A model generated the notes under the pieces. That model did no database searches and was not told the origin of the DNA. It saw only the letters and a list, made by a program, of their open reading frames with translations. From Clostridiales bacterium (GTDB lineage Bacteria > Bacillota > Clostridia > Christensenellales > Aristaeellaceae): a stretch of 64,000 nt of DNA. Location of the stretch: contig JAAYUF010000051.1 in assembly GCA_012517815.1 (NCBI GenBank), forward strand, positions 1 through 64,000, written 5' to 3'. Position numbers and translations under genes: made by a program. Shown here piece after piece: positions 51,735 through 60,526 of the stretch (positions are counted from its first letter, which is position 1; each line of letters begins with the position of its first letter).

Positions 51735-52535
51735 TTACTTGCCCAGGACCGGCGTTTTCTGGACACGCTCCACCAGTTTGCTTTCGTGGCAGGGCAGCAG
51801 GAAGCTCTCGTCCTTTGCCCGCGCTTTGATCCGCTCGATGCTCTTCCACGTGGCGACGATATCCGCGTATCGCCCGGGAGGGGTGATGTTGTAATGAAGC
51901 TCGGGGATTTCCCTGATGTTGTCCAGGATGAAAATCGCGTCCCCGCAGATGATATAGCTTCCGTCGTTGGTATCCACTTCCACGCACTGGTGCCCCGGCG
52001 AATGCCCGAAGGTTTCAAACACGCGCATCCCCGGCACGATTTCCATCTCGCCGCTGGTCAGGGTAAAGGAGATGTGCTCAAAAGGCCGTTCGATGCCCAG
52101 CGCGGGATTCTCGTACGATTTGTAGTACAGCGGAATCGGGTCCATGGCAAACGCGTATTCCTTCTCATGCACGTAGCATTTCGCGTTTGTGAATTTCTCC
52201 AGGTAGTAGATGTGATCCCAGTGCATGTGGGTGAAAACGATGATGCCGATGTCCTCCGGCTTGTAGCCCAGTTTGGCCAGCTGCTCGATGATGGACATGC
52301 CCTCCGGCTGGCAGGAGCCGGGGTGGTGATAGGCGTTGGCGCGTTCCGTCCAGGCCATGCCGGTATCCACCAACATCGGGGTTTCGCCGCCTTCGATGAG
52401 GAACGCGAAGCAGGGCATGTCGATGCGCTCGTCCGGGATGTGCCTGAGGGCCGCCACCGTGGTGTGATGGTACAGATACTGCTTGGGAATCGTGGTCACA
52501 AAACCGGTGTTGATGGGTCGGATCGTCAGTGACAT
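51735..52535 (-). CDS. MBL-fold hydrolase, N-acyl homoserine lactonase-like
   Basis: A 266-residue metallo-beta-lactamase fold protein. The metal motif HMHWDH (about residues 104-109), later H in GHSPGHQ (about 172), D in CGDAIF (about 193) and the final H in PCHESKL complete the di-metal site. The pattern matches the AiiA-type lactonase family. In this operon it may open a lactone of the imported compound rather than quench quorum signals. The ATG at 52535 has AAGGAGG upstream; the frame from 52583 lacks one. Confidence 0.9.
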   Translation of the reverse strand: MSLTIRPINTGFVTTIPKQYLYHHTTVAALRHIPDERIDMPCFAFLIEGGETPMLVDTGMAWTERANAYHHPGSCQPEGMSIIEQLAKLGYKPEDIGIIVFTHMHWDHIYYLEKFTNAKCYVHEKEYAFAMDPIPLYYKSYENPALGIERPFEHISFTLTSGEMEIVPGMRVFETFGHSPGHQCVEVDTNDGSYIICGDAIFILDNIREIPELHYNITPPGRYADIVATWKSIERIKARAKDESFLLPCHESKLVERVQKTPVLGK

Positions 52536-52614
52536 ATATCCTCCTTCCGCTGAAAGGAGGGGCTGATGAATTGATTCATGCAAGCCCCTCCGTTCAACGT
52601 TATGCTGCTATGGT

Positions 52615-53253
52615 TTACTCCAACGCCGCGAGGAACTCCTGATAGTTCATGAGCTTGCCGATTTTGGGGAAGATCCACTTCTCGCAGAAATCCTGTTCCT
52701 CCTGCGTATCGGTCGCGGTGCAGTCGCCGATGACGATCACGCGGTAGCCCTTGTCGTAGGCGGAACGGGCGCTGGATTCCACGCACCAGTCGGTGTGGAA
52801 GCCGGTGAAGGCCACATACTCGATCTCGTTGGCGCGCAGCAGGTAGTCCAGCGCCGTGGAGTGGAACGCATCCAGCGTTTTCTTGCCTTCGACGATGATA
52901 TCGCCCTTTTGCGGGGTGAGCTCGTCAATGATTTCCGGGCCGGGGGTGCCTCGCAGCCAGGCGCCGGTGCCCCAGTCGGCTTCCATATCGATTTCGATGC
53001 CGCGCAGGCCTTCGTAGCCCGGGCCGCCTTTTTTCAGTTCCGGGAAGCCTTCCTCAAAGGAGTGGAAGGGCACGTAGAAGATCTTGGCCACCTTGCCGCG
53101 AGCGCCGTCCAGCAGGTTCTGGAGGTTCTGGATCACATGGCGCTCCGCCAGCTGTTCCTTGATGTGAGCATACATGGTGCCGCCTTCCGTGAGGAAGTCA
53201 TTCTGGGGCTCGATCAGAACGATGGCGACTTTGTCCTTGGGAATCCGGTACAT
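52615..53253 (-). CDS. Isochorismatase-like cysteine hydrolase
   Basis: A 212-residue hydrolase. The catalytic triad is D19 (EPQNDF), K125 (GKKTLDAF) and C157 (HTDWCVESSARSA), spaced as in N-carbamoylsarcosine amidase and nicotinamidase relatives. It probably hydrolyses an amide or carbamoyl bond. GAGGAGG lies nine bases upstream of the ATG. It lies between the TRAP permease and the lactonase-like gene, suggesting action on the imported compound. Confidence 0.92.
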   Translation of the reverse strand: MYRIPKDKVAIVLIEPQNDFLTEGGTMYAHIKEQLAERHVIQNLQNLLDGARGKVAKIFYVPFHSFEEGFPELKKGGPGYEGLRGIEIDMEADWGTGAWLRGTPGPEIIDELTPQKGDIIVEGKKTLDAFHSTALDYLLRANEIEYVAFTGFHTDWCVESSARSAYDKGYRVIVIGDCTATDTQEEQDFCEKWIFPKIGKLMNYQEFLAALE

Positions 53254-53274
53254 AGGGGTGGCCTCCTCTTGCTT

Positions 53275-54585
53275 CTATAATACAATTTGGGGTACGAAAA
53301 TCATCAGCAGCAGAACGAAGATCATCGTCAGAAAGTACGGGAACGATCCGGAGAAGATCTCTTCCACCCGAATGCCCCTGGCTTCCGGCATGTCCACGAT
53401 GGCCGCCTTCACGGTAAACACGTTCATGCCAAACGGCGGGGTCAGCAGCCCGCATTCCACGGCCACGATCATCACGATGCCAAACCAGACCGGATCCATG
53501 CCGAAGCTCTTGACAATCGGCACCATCAGCGGAATGGTCAGAAGCAGGATGGAGGTCGAATCCAGAATGCAGCCCAGGAGCAGCAGCACCACCATGAACA
53601 GCAGGATGATGACGACCGGCGGCAGGCTCAGGCCGAGGATCGCGCTGCTGAACATGTTGACCACGCCCGCCATGGACAGGGTCTTGGAATAGCAGGAGGC
53701 CGCGATCAGCAGGATCAGCACGGCACCCGAGGTGGAAACCGCGGACAGGAGCGTGTCCTTCATGGTTTTCCAGTTGAACTTGCCCTTGAGAATCACGATC
53801 AGGAATGCGCCGAACGCGCCCACACCGCCCGCTTCCGTCGGGGTAAAGATGCCCATCCAGATGCCGCCCAGCGATACGAAGATCAGGATCAGCATCGCCC
53901 AGGGGCGCAGCACGATTTTCCAGAAGTTCTTCTTTTCATCCTCGGTGAGGGGTTCGGGCTTGGGGATGTACTTGGGCTTCACGATCGCGGTAAGCGCGAT
54001 GGTCACGCAAAACGCCAGGGACAGCACGATGCCGGGGAGCACGCCGCCCAGGAACAGCTTGCCGATGGAAACGTCCGCCTGGGAGCCGTACACGATCATC
54101 AGGAGGCTGGGCGGGATCAGCATGCCCAGCACCGCGGAGCCCGCGATGCAGCCCACCGACACCTTGCGGTTGTAGCCGAGGCGCAGCATCTGGGGCAGCG
54201 CGATCTTGGTAAATATCGCGGAGGAAGCGATGGAAACGCCGGTGATGGCCGCGAAAATGGCATTGGCGACGACGGTAGCCATGCCCACGCCGCCGCGCAC
54301 CTTTTTGAGCATCAGGTTGGCGGAATCGTACAGCTCCTTGCTGGCGCCCGAAAGGTTGGCAAAGAGCCCCATGAGCATAAACAGGGGGATCACGCCGAAC
54401 ATGTAGTCCCGGATGGAACCCCACGCCGACATCGAAAGCACGTTGATGGCGGTGGTCATCCGCCCGGTAACCAGGAATACGCCGACCAGGCTGGTCGTCA
54501 TCAGGGTGGTCACCAGATGGACGCCGCTGAAGAGCAGCAGCAGCAGCAAGCCCAGGGTGATCAGAGCGATTTCAAGCGGACTCAT
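53275..54585 (-). CDS. dctM: TRAP transporter large permease (DctM)
   Basis: A 436-residue membrane protein with about 12 hydrophobic segments. Motifs such as GVIPLFMLMGLFANLSGASK, ASSAIFTKIALPQM, GMLIPPSLLMIVYG and LLTPPFGMNVFTV are typical of DctM. It is the sodium- or proton-coupled transport channel of the TRAP system. The start overlaps the DctQ stop by four bases. The symbol is by family; the substrate is unknown. Confidence 0.95.
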   Translation of the reverse strand: MSPLEIALITLGLLLLLLFSGVHLVTTLMTTSLVGVFLVTGRMTTAINVLSMSAWGSIRDYMFGVIPLFMLMGLFANLSGASKELYDSANLMLKKVRGGVGMATVVANAIFAAITGVSIASSAIFTKIALPQMLRLGYNRKVSVGCIAGSAVLGMLIPPSLLMIVYGSQADVSIGKLFLGGVLPGIVLSLAFCVTIALTAIVKPKYIPKPEPLTEDEKKNFWKIVLRPWAMLILIFVSLGGIWMGIFTPTEAGGVGAFGAFLIVILKGKFNWKTMKDTLLSAVSTSGAVLILLIAASCYSKTLSMAGVVNMFSSAILGLSLPPVVIILLFMVVLLLLGCILDSTSILLLTIPLMVPIVKSFGMDPVWFGIVMIVAVECGLLTPPFGMNVFTVKAAIVDMPEARGIRVEEIFSGSFPYFLTMIFVLLLMIFVPQIVL

Positions 54586-55139
54586 GTGCCAGCTCCTTCC
54601 GAATTTTCTTCAACGTGAAAGTCCTTGGCGAACATATCGGGATGCTTGAGGCGGATCAGGCTCTTGATCGCGATGAACACAAACTCGATGACCATCACGG
54701 CGGAGCCGAAGATCACGGAGAAGCGGCCCGGCGTCGTCGGGATGCGCACGCTGCCGGCGACCTCCGAATCGTTGATGGCCCAGGCGCTCAGGAAATTGGG
54801 CCAGCTGCCCTTGATCAGCAGCACAAACACCACGATGCCAAGCACCGCCGCCAGAAAATCGATCACGCACTTCACGCGGACGGGAACCTTGTCGTACACA
54901 AGCGACGTGCGAACAAGCGAGCCCTTCATCAGCGCGTAGGAAATCTCCAGAAAACACAGGATGATGATGCTGTTGGCAACCACTTCGGACACACCCTGGA
55001 ACGGACTGCTGAAGACCGTTCTGGCCACAACATCGGCCGTAATGATCAGCATGATCGCGGCTACGATCAGCGCGGCGATGCTGTTGAGAAATTCCAGAAA
55101 TTTGGAAAACAGGCGATCTATTTTAATGAAAGCCGTCAT
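54582..55139 (-). CDS. dctQ: TRAP transporter small permease (DctQ)
   Basis: A 185-residue membrane protein with four predicted segments (LNSIAALIVAAIMLIITADV, the VANSIIILCFLEISYALMKG region, FLAAVLGIVVFVLLIKG, and GSAVMVIEFVFIAIKSLI). FLEISYALMKGSLVRTSLVY fits the DctQ consensus. The ATG at 55139 is preferred over the frame start at 55199, whose N-terminal extension is basic and unlike the family. It couples DctP to DctM. Confidence 0.9.
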   Translation of the reverse strand: MTAFIKIDRLFSKFLEFLNSIAALIVAAIMLIITADVVARTVFSSPFQGVSEVVANSIIILCFLEISYALMKGSLVRTSLVYDKVPVRVKCVIDFLAAVLGIVVFVLLIKGSWPNFLSAWAINDSEVAGSVRIPTTPGRFSVIFGSAVMVIEFVFIAIKSLIRLKHPDMFAKDFHVEENSEGAGT

Positions 55140-55310
55140 TTCTGCCCTTCTTTCTGCAGGCTTAGCGAGGATGCGTTCACAGCGGAGGTTCGTTCGCAAA
55201 ACGCTGCCGACCGAACAGCGCTGCGGCGACGGTCATCGCACAGGCGACAACCGTCACCGCGGCGTTTCCCGGAACGGGATGGGATAGGATGGGGCACGAT
55301 GGGAGGGAAT

Positions 55311-55358
55311 CACGGGGCGCCGGCTCCAAGGTACAGGCATGTCGTCGGGCGCCCCGTG
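55311..55358 (-). terminator. Hairpin between DctP and DctQ (attenuator or mRNA processing)
   Basis: CACGGGGCGCC and GGCGCCCCGTG form a perfect 11-bp stem just downstream of the DctP stop. It has no T-run, so partial termination or protection of dctP mRNA is likely, giving more binding protein than permease. Confidence 0.6.
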
Positions 55359-55376
55359 CGGGGGCCAATCGGGGGA

Positions 55377-56462
55377 TCAGTTCATGTTCCAGTCGCGCAC
55401 AGGCTCCACGCCGTTTTCCTTGAGCAGTTCATAGTACCGGGCGACAATCTCGTTGCCGCGATAGCCGGCGTCGTTGAGGAGCTTGATCTGGCTGGCGACG
55501 ATGTCGTTGAGGCTGGCGGCCCAGGCAACCTGCGCCTCGCGGCTCAGGGTATCCACCTGCACGTTGTTGGCCTTCATGAACTCGAGGTCCTGCGCGTGCA
55601 CGGTGCTGATGTACTGGCTCTCATAATCCAGATACTGGCTGCCCACTTCGGTCATGATGGTCTTGACTTCTTCGGGCCAGCTGTTCCAGGAATCGGTGTT
55701 GGCGGTAACGGCGTTGAAGGGCACCACGTTCAGGTTCGCGTCCAGGTAGTAGGGGGCCACTTCGTACACCTTGAGGTTCAGGCAGGAGTGGGTGGGCTGA
55801 ATCGTCGCGCCGCACACGCTAGTCTGCAGGTTCTGGTAGGTGTCGTTGAGGCTGGTCTGCACGCCGATGGCGCCGGAGCCCTCGATCCAGGTCAGGTTGA
55901 CGCCGGCCGCGCCGATCTTCATGCCGGCCATGTCGGTCAGGCTGGTGATGGGCTTGGTGCTGTACAGGCCGTACTGGTCGGAAACGCCCATGCCCAGCAG
56001 CTTCTGGTTGTACTTGGTTTCATAGTCGGTCGCCAGTTCCGGGAACTCGGTTTCCATCTGGCGGTACACCTTCGCCACGATCAGCGGATCGGAGCAGGAG
56101 AAGGGCATGGAGTACACCATGGTCTGCAGCGGCAGGCGGGAAGCTTCAAACACCAGAATGATGCAGCCGATATCCACAAGGCCCATCTGCACGCCTTCCA
56201 GCTCGTTGCGCAGCGTGATGGTGGAGCCGCCGTAAGACTTAACCCAGTTGATGGTATAGTTGGTTTCCGCCTCGACGCGGTCGGACACGTTCTTGACAAA
56301 GAAATCTTCCAGCGCCTGAACCCAGGGGTTGGACGTCGAGTGGCCGGAGCCGATGCGCACGGTGATCTGCTGCTTATCGGCGGCGCTGGCAAAGGACGTA
56401 ACGGAGAGAACCATGACCAGAGCGAGCGCGATGGCAAGCGTTTTACGTAGGGATTGTTTCAT
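55377..56462 (-). CDS. dctP: TRAP transporter solute-binding protein (DctP)
   Basis: A 361-residue exported protein. A signal peptide (MKQSLRKTLAIALALVMVLS, cleavage after SFASA) is followed by the DctP fold: RIGSGHSTSNPWVQALEDFF, then MGLVDIGCIILVF and TDMAGMKIGAAGVNLTWIE, with the substrate-loop NTDSWNSWPEEVKTIM. It captures the substrate outside the membrane. It is the first gene of the operon and has its own strong promoter and operator-like motif. Confidence 0.95.
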   Translation of the reverse strand: MKQSLRKTLAIALALVMVLSVTSFASAADKQQITVRIGSGHSTSNPWVQALEDFFVKNVSDRVEAETNYTINWVKSYGGSTITLRNELEGVQMGLVDIGCIILVFEASRLPLQTMVYSMPFSCSDPLIVAKVYRQMETEFPELATDYETKYNQKLLGMGVSDQYGLYSTKPITSLTDMAGMKIGAAGVNLTWIEGSGAIGVQTSLNDTYQNLQTSVCGATIQPTHSCLNLKVYEVAPYYLDANLNVVPFNAVTANTDSWNSWPEEVKTIMTEVGSQYLDYESQYISTVHAQDLEFMKANNVQVDTLSREAQVAWAASLNDIVASQIKLLNDAGYRGNEIVARYYELLKENGVEPVRDWNMN

Positions 56463-56498
56463 GGTTGGATACCCCTTTCGTTATGAAGTTGACTTATT

Positions 56499-56533
56499 GG
56501 ATACAATATACAATATCCCATCTCGTCTGTCAA
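56499..56533 (-). promoter_or_regulatory. TRAP operon promoter with GntR-type operator
   Basis: On the reverse strand TTGACA, a 17-base spacer and TATATT. Overlapping the -10 is GGATACAATATACAATATCC (56499-56518 on the plus strand), an imperfect palindrome. Its first 14 bases match the reverse complement of the GntR promoter motif (49080-49093) at 12 positions. Confidence 0.7.
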
Positions 56534-56688
56534 GATGTTTTTCGAAAAATCCTCTCCTTGATTTTCGACACGAAACGGTCTGGCCGCCCGGAAAGCCGGC
56601 GCGCTCCGAAAGCCTTTCCTTCGGCCGATTTGGCGGTAGCGGACGCCTCCGCCGGCTCAGCCTGTCACGGCAGTACCGGGCTGTTTCA

Positions 56689-56789
56689 CCCGGCCGCCGG
56701 CAGGGCGCGGTCGGGCGCTATGGCCTGTTGCGTTTATCACGGCCGCAGCGGGTTGCCTCGCCCGGCCGACGGCAGGGCGCGGTCGGGCG
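56689..56789. repeat. Two-copy 72-bp-period repeat in the TRAP/exported-protein gap
   Basis: A 29-base unit (CCCGGCCGCCGGCAGGGCGC and on) occurs at 56689-56717 and 56761-56789 with one mismatch; the flanks are also related at a 72-base period. The surrounding 56534-57336 shows no gene. AGCAATG is repeated near 57171-57203. Confidence 0.6.
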
Positions 56790-57336
56790 GCTGTCGATCT
56801 CGGCGGTTTCACGTGATCAGGACGTTTCGCCTGCTTCGCTTGTGCGGCGGCGTCGGGCCGTTCTGCCTTTCCCCCGGTTCGGCGGCGCCATAACGTTCCG
56901 CCGGGCAACCGACGCGCCCATGGCCGACGACGTCATCAGCGCCGAAGGTTGGCAGCGGCAGCACGGCTATTGGAATGCGACGTCAGCGCTTTGGCGGCAA
57001 CGCGCGCATCCGCCTGTTCGTAACGCAACGCTCCTTGCAGCGGCGGGCCGACGATGTTGGACAGAGCCCTGCCAAAGCCCGAATGGCGCGCTCGGCCCCG
57101 CCCGTCCAAAAAAAAGCTGGAAAGTGTGCTTTCAGCCCACCTATTTCTGACAACAATCTGCTACAGTAATAGCAATGACAAAGTAGCAATGCTATCGCAA
57201 TGCTTCGCAGTCCCTTCTCTCGTCACGGTTTCCCTCTCCTTCCCTCCCGGCTGTCCGGCCATCCCGAGCGCCCCGTACCGCGCGCTGGATACGCCGGAGA
57301 TCCCCTCGACCATAGAAAAAGGAAGGTGTACCCATC

Positions 57337-60162
57337 ATGAAACCAAACCGCAACGGCACAAAATGGCTGCTCTTCACCGCCGCGTTCCTGCTCTCGCTAT
57401 GCCTGTGCGTCGGCGCGCTGGCGGAAACCGGCACCATCTTCCCCTGGTTAACCTACACGCTGGATGTGGCGCTCGTCTCAACCGACCCGGACACCGTCGG
57501 CGTCCAGGATGCGCCCGACGACGGCGTCATGGTGATGGTGCAGCTGGTTCCCCTGTCCGGCACGATCCAGACGGACGATATCCAAGCCAGTTGCGAGGAA
57601 ATCCGTTTCCGCGCCGGGGACGGCGACGAGTTCGAGCCGTATTCCTGGCGCGTCCGCGGCGTCGGGTTTGACGCATCCAGCGGCATGTTCTCCACCAATC
57701 CCGAACAGACCGCCTTTGAAATGCTGTACTTCCTCCAGGGCAAGCAGGCGGAGGCCCTGAGCGGCGCGAAGCTGCTGGTCCCCACCGGTGTGAAGGGCGA
57801 AACCATCCTGGTGCCGCTGGACAAGGCTCCCCGGAGCACCGGCGAGGAGCAGGCGTCCGGGGGCGACGCTGCACCGGAGGACACCGGGACGGCGGATGCC
57901 GCCGCCGGCGACGCTTCCTTTACCCTGGGGGGGATCCGCTATACCATCGCCTCGATTGAGGACGAGCCTTCCTTTGTGCCGCCCAATAGGATGGACGGCA
58001 AGGAAGGGCATCTGGTCACCTTCACCTACGCCGAAAGCGGCACGGTGGCGGAGGACGCCAACGGCATGCTCTACAGCGGCGCCAAGGTGATCCAGCCCAA
58101 CGGCGACGCGGTCGTCCCCTACTGCAACAGCGATAACATCGGCAATCCCTACGAGCTGTACTTCGGCCTGTCCGACGGGGTGGTGCTTAGCGATTGCGAT
58201 TTCTCCATCGAGGCCGACAACGGGGAAGTGAAGATTCCGCTCTCCGGCCTGGCGGGTGATACGGCGCAGAGTGCGGAAAACGGGCCGGCCGCCGCCGAGG
58301 AGCCGGCCGCCGAACCCTCGCCCACGCCCGACGCCGATTCGCAGGCCGAAGCGGAAGCAACGTCCGAGCCCCTCGCGGAGCGGGCCGAGAACACGTTTAC
58401 CCTGACTGTGGGCGGCGCCGCGTATGAGCTGGCCCTGGACAGCGTAGCGTATGACAGCGAAGAAAAGCAGATGGGCGTGGATGTGATTCTCTACGACCAC
58501 GAACTGCTGGACTTCGTTTCGAACAAGCAGCTGGTCATGCCGTTTGGGTGCGGCATCATCAGCACGAAGGACGGCTTCCTGTATAACGAGGGCATCACGG
58601 CCACCATGTCCACGCCCATGCACCTGATCTTCTATTTCGACACGAAAAACGTGCCCGATCTGGTCTGCTTTGGCAAGCTGAACGACAAAAGCTACGCGGA
58701 CTCCGAGGATTTCGCGCTGGTAGACCCGACGACCAAGGCGTACGTGACGACCTTCCCCCTGACGGCGCTCTCCAAGAATGAGAAGGACCCCGAGAAACTG
58801 CTGGACGCGGTCACCTCGGGCGAGAGCGAACCTGCCGTAGCCGAGGCGACCGTCCAGCCGACGGCGACGCCCGTACCGTCGGCCGCGGTGAGCGAAGCCG
58901 CCGACGATACGGAACGGAGCATCGCGGATGTGCTGAGCCGCTGCGCGCAGGGCGTGAAAGACGAGTGGCAACTGGCCATCTACCGCGCCGGCGTGAAGAA
59001 CGTGCAGGCGGACCCGGCCGCGGAAGGCGTCTACACCTTCCTGCTGCGCTCCTTCGACCCGGGGCTCAAGGCGCTTGGGAAGTACCAGGACGACAACCGG
59101 GACGGCTACCTGGCCCGGCTGCTGGAAAACACCAGGGCCTACAACCTCTCGGTTTCCCTGACCCTCAAGGACGGCGCGTTCACCGATAAAAGCGTCAAGG
59201 CGCTGCAAAGCGCCGTGAAAAAAGCCGCCGCCGCGTCCCTGAAAGCCTTTAAGGACAAGCGGGTGCTCAGCGCTTTTGCCGACGAGCTCTTCTTCACCAA
59301 TTTTGCCAGCGGGATCAAGAATGCCGACATGCTGTACGCCATCACCACGGAATACGTGGGCTGGCTGACCGACCACAGCAGCCTGTTTTCCGAGGACGAC
59401 GCGCTGCAGTGGGTGCCGTTCTTCTACGGGCAGGTGAAGCGGACGCTGGACGTCACCGGCGGCCCGTTCGCCCTCAAGCTCAAGTGCACCAGCGTGGATA
59501 TGAGCGTCCTGCTGGCGGAAGCCCGCGCCGACGCCCTCCGGGCTCTGATGTTCCTGGACTACGACCACCGCTGGGACAACAACCATGTGGAAAGCGAGTT
59601 CAGGTGGGCGCTGGCCGATAACGTCATCGCCATGAAAAAGAAGGGCAAGCAGGCCACTACCGTTACCCTGAACGTGGACGGTTCCCCGATTTACGACAGT
59701 GCCTATTCGGACATGCTCGGCGCTTACCCCTACGCCGACGAGCTGGACACCCTGAAGTCCGATACCGAGGACCTGCCCGACGAGGCCGCGCAGTCCTTCC
59801 CCAAAGCCGGCTGGATGAGCGGTTCCACGCGCGGTACCCAGGTGCGCATCAAGGCCCCGAAGGACTCCGCCGCCTACTACGTGCAGCTGCGCGACTACGA
59901 CACCGACGAGATCGCGGTCTCCGGCTTCGTGCGGCCCGGCACCACCTGCACGCTGCGCCTGCCCAAGGGCAATTACTACTTCGTGATGGCGAGCGGTTCG
60001 GTATGGTACGGCGAGGAGAAGCTCTTCGGAGAAAACACCGAGTTTACCAAGACCGGCCTGTTTGAGGTGTACAACAGCAACTACTACCACACCGTGACGC
60101 TCAAGGTGGTTGAAAACGGCAACATGCCCATCTACGGCGCGGACGAGGAAGACCTGCGCTGA
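57337..60162 (+). CDS. Large exported protein of unknown function
   Basis: A 941-residue protein. A signal peptide (LLFTAAFLLSLCLCVGALA, cleavage near residue 30) starts the protein. Two related beta domains (about 50-180 and 205-310, the second beginning FTLGGIRYTIASIEDEPSF) are followed by a Pro/Ala/Glu-rich linker, a third copy (FTLTVGGAAYELALDSVAYD), another linker, and a ~400-residue C-terminal helical and beta region. No LPXTG or membrane anchor is seen. It may act at the cell surface or be secreted. GGAAGG lies upstream of the ATG. Confidence 0.8.
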   Translation: MKPNRNGTKWLLFTAAFLLSLCLCVGALAETGTIFPWLTYTLDVALVSTDPDTVGVQDAPDDGVMVMVQLVPLSGTIQTDDIQASCEEIRFRAGDGDEFEPYSWRVRGVGFDASSGMFSTNPEQTAFEMLYFLQGKQAEALSGAKLLVPTGVKGETILVPLDKAPRSTGEEQASGGDAAPEDTGTADAAAGDASFTLGGIRYTIASIEDEPSFVPPNRMDGKEGHLVTFTYAESGTVAEDANGMLYSGAKVIQPNGDAVVPYCNSDNIGNPYELYFGLSDGVVLSDCDFSIEADNGEVKIPLSGLAGDTAQSAENGPAAAEEPAAEPSPTPDADSQAEAEATSEPLAERAENTFTLTVGGAAYELALDSVAYDSEEKQMGVDVILYDHELLDFVSNKQLVMPFGCGIISTKDGFLYNEGITATMSTPMHLIFYFDTKNVPDLVCFGKLNDKSYADSEDFALVDPTTKAYVTTFPLTALSKNEKDPEKLLDAVTSGESEPAVAEATVQPTATPVPSAAVSEAADDTERSIADVLSRCAQGVKDEWQLAIYRAGVKNVQADPAAEGVYTFLLRSFDPGLKALGKYQDDNRDGYLARLLENTRAYNLSVSLTLKDGAFTDKSVKALQSAVKKAAAASLKAFKDKRVLSAFADELFFTNFASGIKNADMLYAITTEYVGWLTDHSSLFSEDDALQWVPFFYGQVKRTLDVTGGPFALKLKCTSVDMSVLLAEARADALRALMFLDYDHRWDNNHVESEFRWALADNVIAMKKKGKQATTVTLNVDGSPIYDSAYSDMLGAYPYADELDTLKSDTEDLPDEAAQSFPKAGWMSGSTRGTQVRIKAPKDSAAYYVQLRDYDTDEIAVSGFVRPGTTCTLRLPKGNYYFVMASGSVWYGEEKLFGENTEFTKTGLFEVYNSNYYHTVTLKVVENGNMPIYGADEEDLR

Positions 60163-60204
60163 TACCCCCGCCCGTCCGGCAGCCGTCCACGGGCCGACGT
60201 GTTT

Positions 60205-60245
60205 CTCCCGCTCCTCTCCGCGGTTTGCCGTGGGGGGAGCGGGAG
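60205..60245 (+). terminator. Hairpin after the exported-protein gene
   Basis: CTCCCGCTCC and GGAGCGGGAG form a 10-bp perfect stem, 43 bases after the stop. No T-run follows. The rest of 60163-60526 shows no gene. Confidence 0.6.
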
Positions 60246-60526
60246 GCTCTCAGCGAATACTTGGTGGTTGAGTCGGCAAACCGGAGGGCTTCCCCCGGCA
60301 GGCGCACGGCGACGATTCTGAAACCCCCCTCCACGAAGGCAACGGAGGAACGCCCATCGGCGGCGGTGCGCAGGCTGCCCGGAAGGGACCTCCGCGCCGG
60401 CGCGGCCCCTTTCCCAGGCATCGGCGCCTGCCAACCGGCGGTTCGCATGGAAACACGCGGCCGTCACGAACGGCGGCGGCGCCGCCAAACGCCCCGGGCA
60501 TACTTCGATGAAGGTGAGGAAATCCT

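Noticed and set aside
50652-52532. 626-residue plus-strand frame opposite the Tm-1-like and lactonase genes
   Set aside because: It is a histidine-rich shadow of two well-supported reverse-strand genes, with no start context or family pattern.
54615-56450. 611-residue plus-strand frame over DctP and DctQ
   Set aside because: Shadow of the TRAP genes, which have signal peptide, membrane segments and family motifs.
56657-56908. Repeat-containing 83-residue reverse frame
   Set aside because: No ribosome binding site; the peptide repeat follows from the DNA repeat.
57478-60090. 870-residue reverse frame over the exported protein
   Set aside because: GC-rich shadow; the plus-strand frame has a signal peptide and ribosome binding site.
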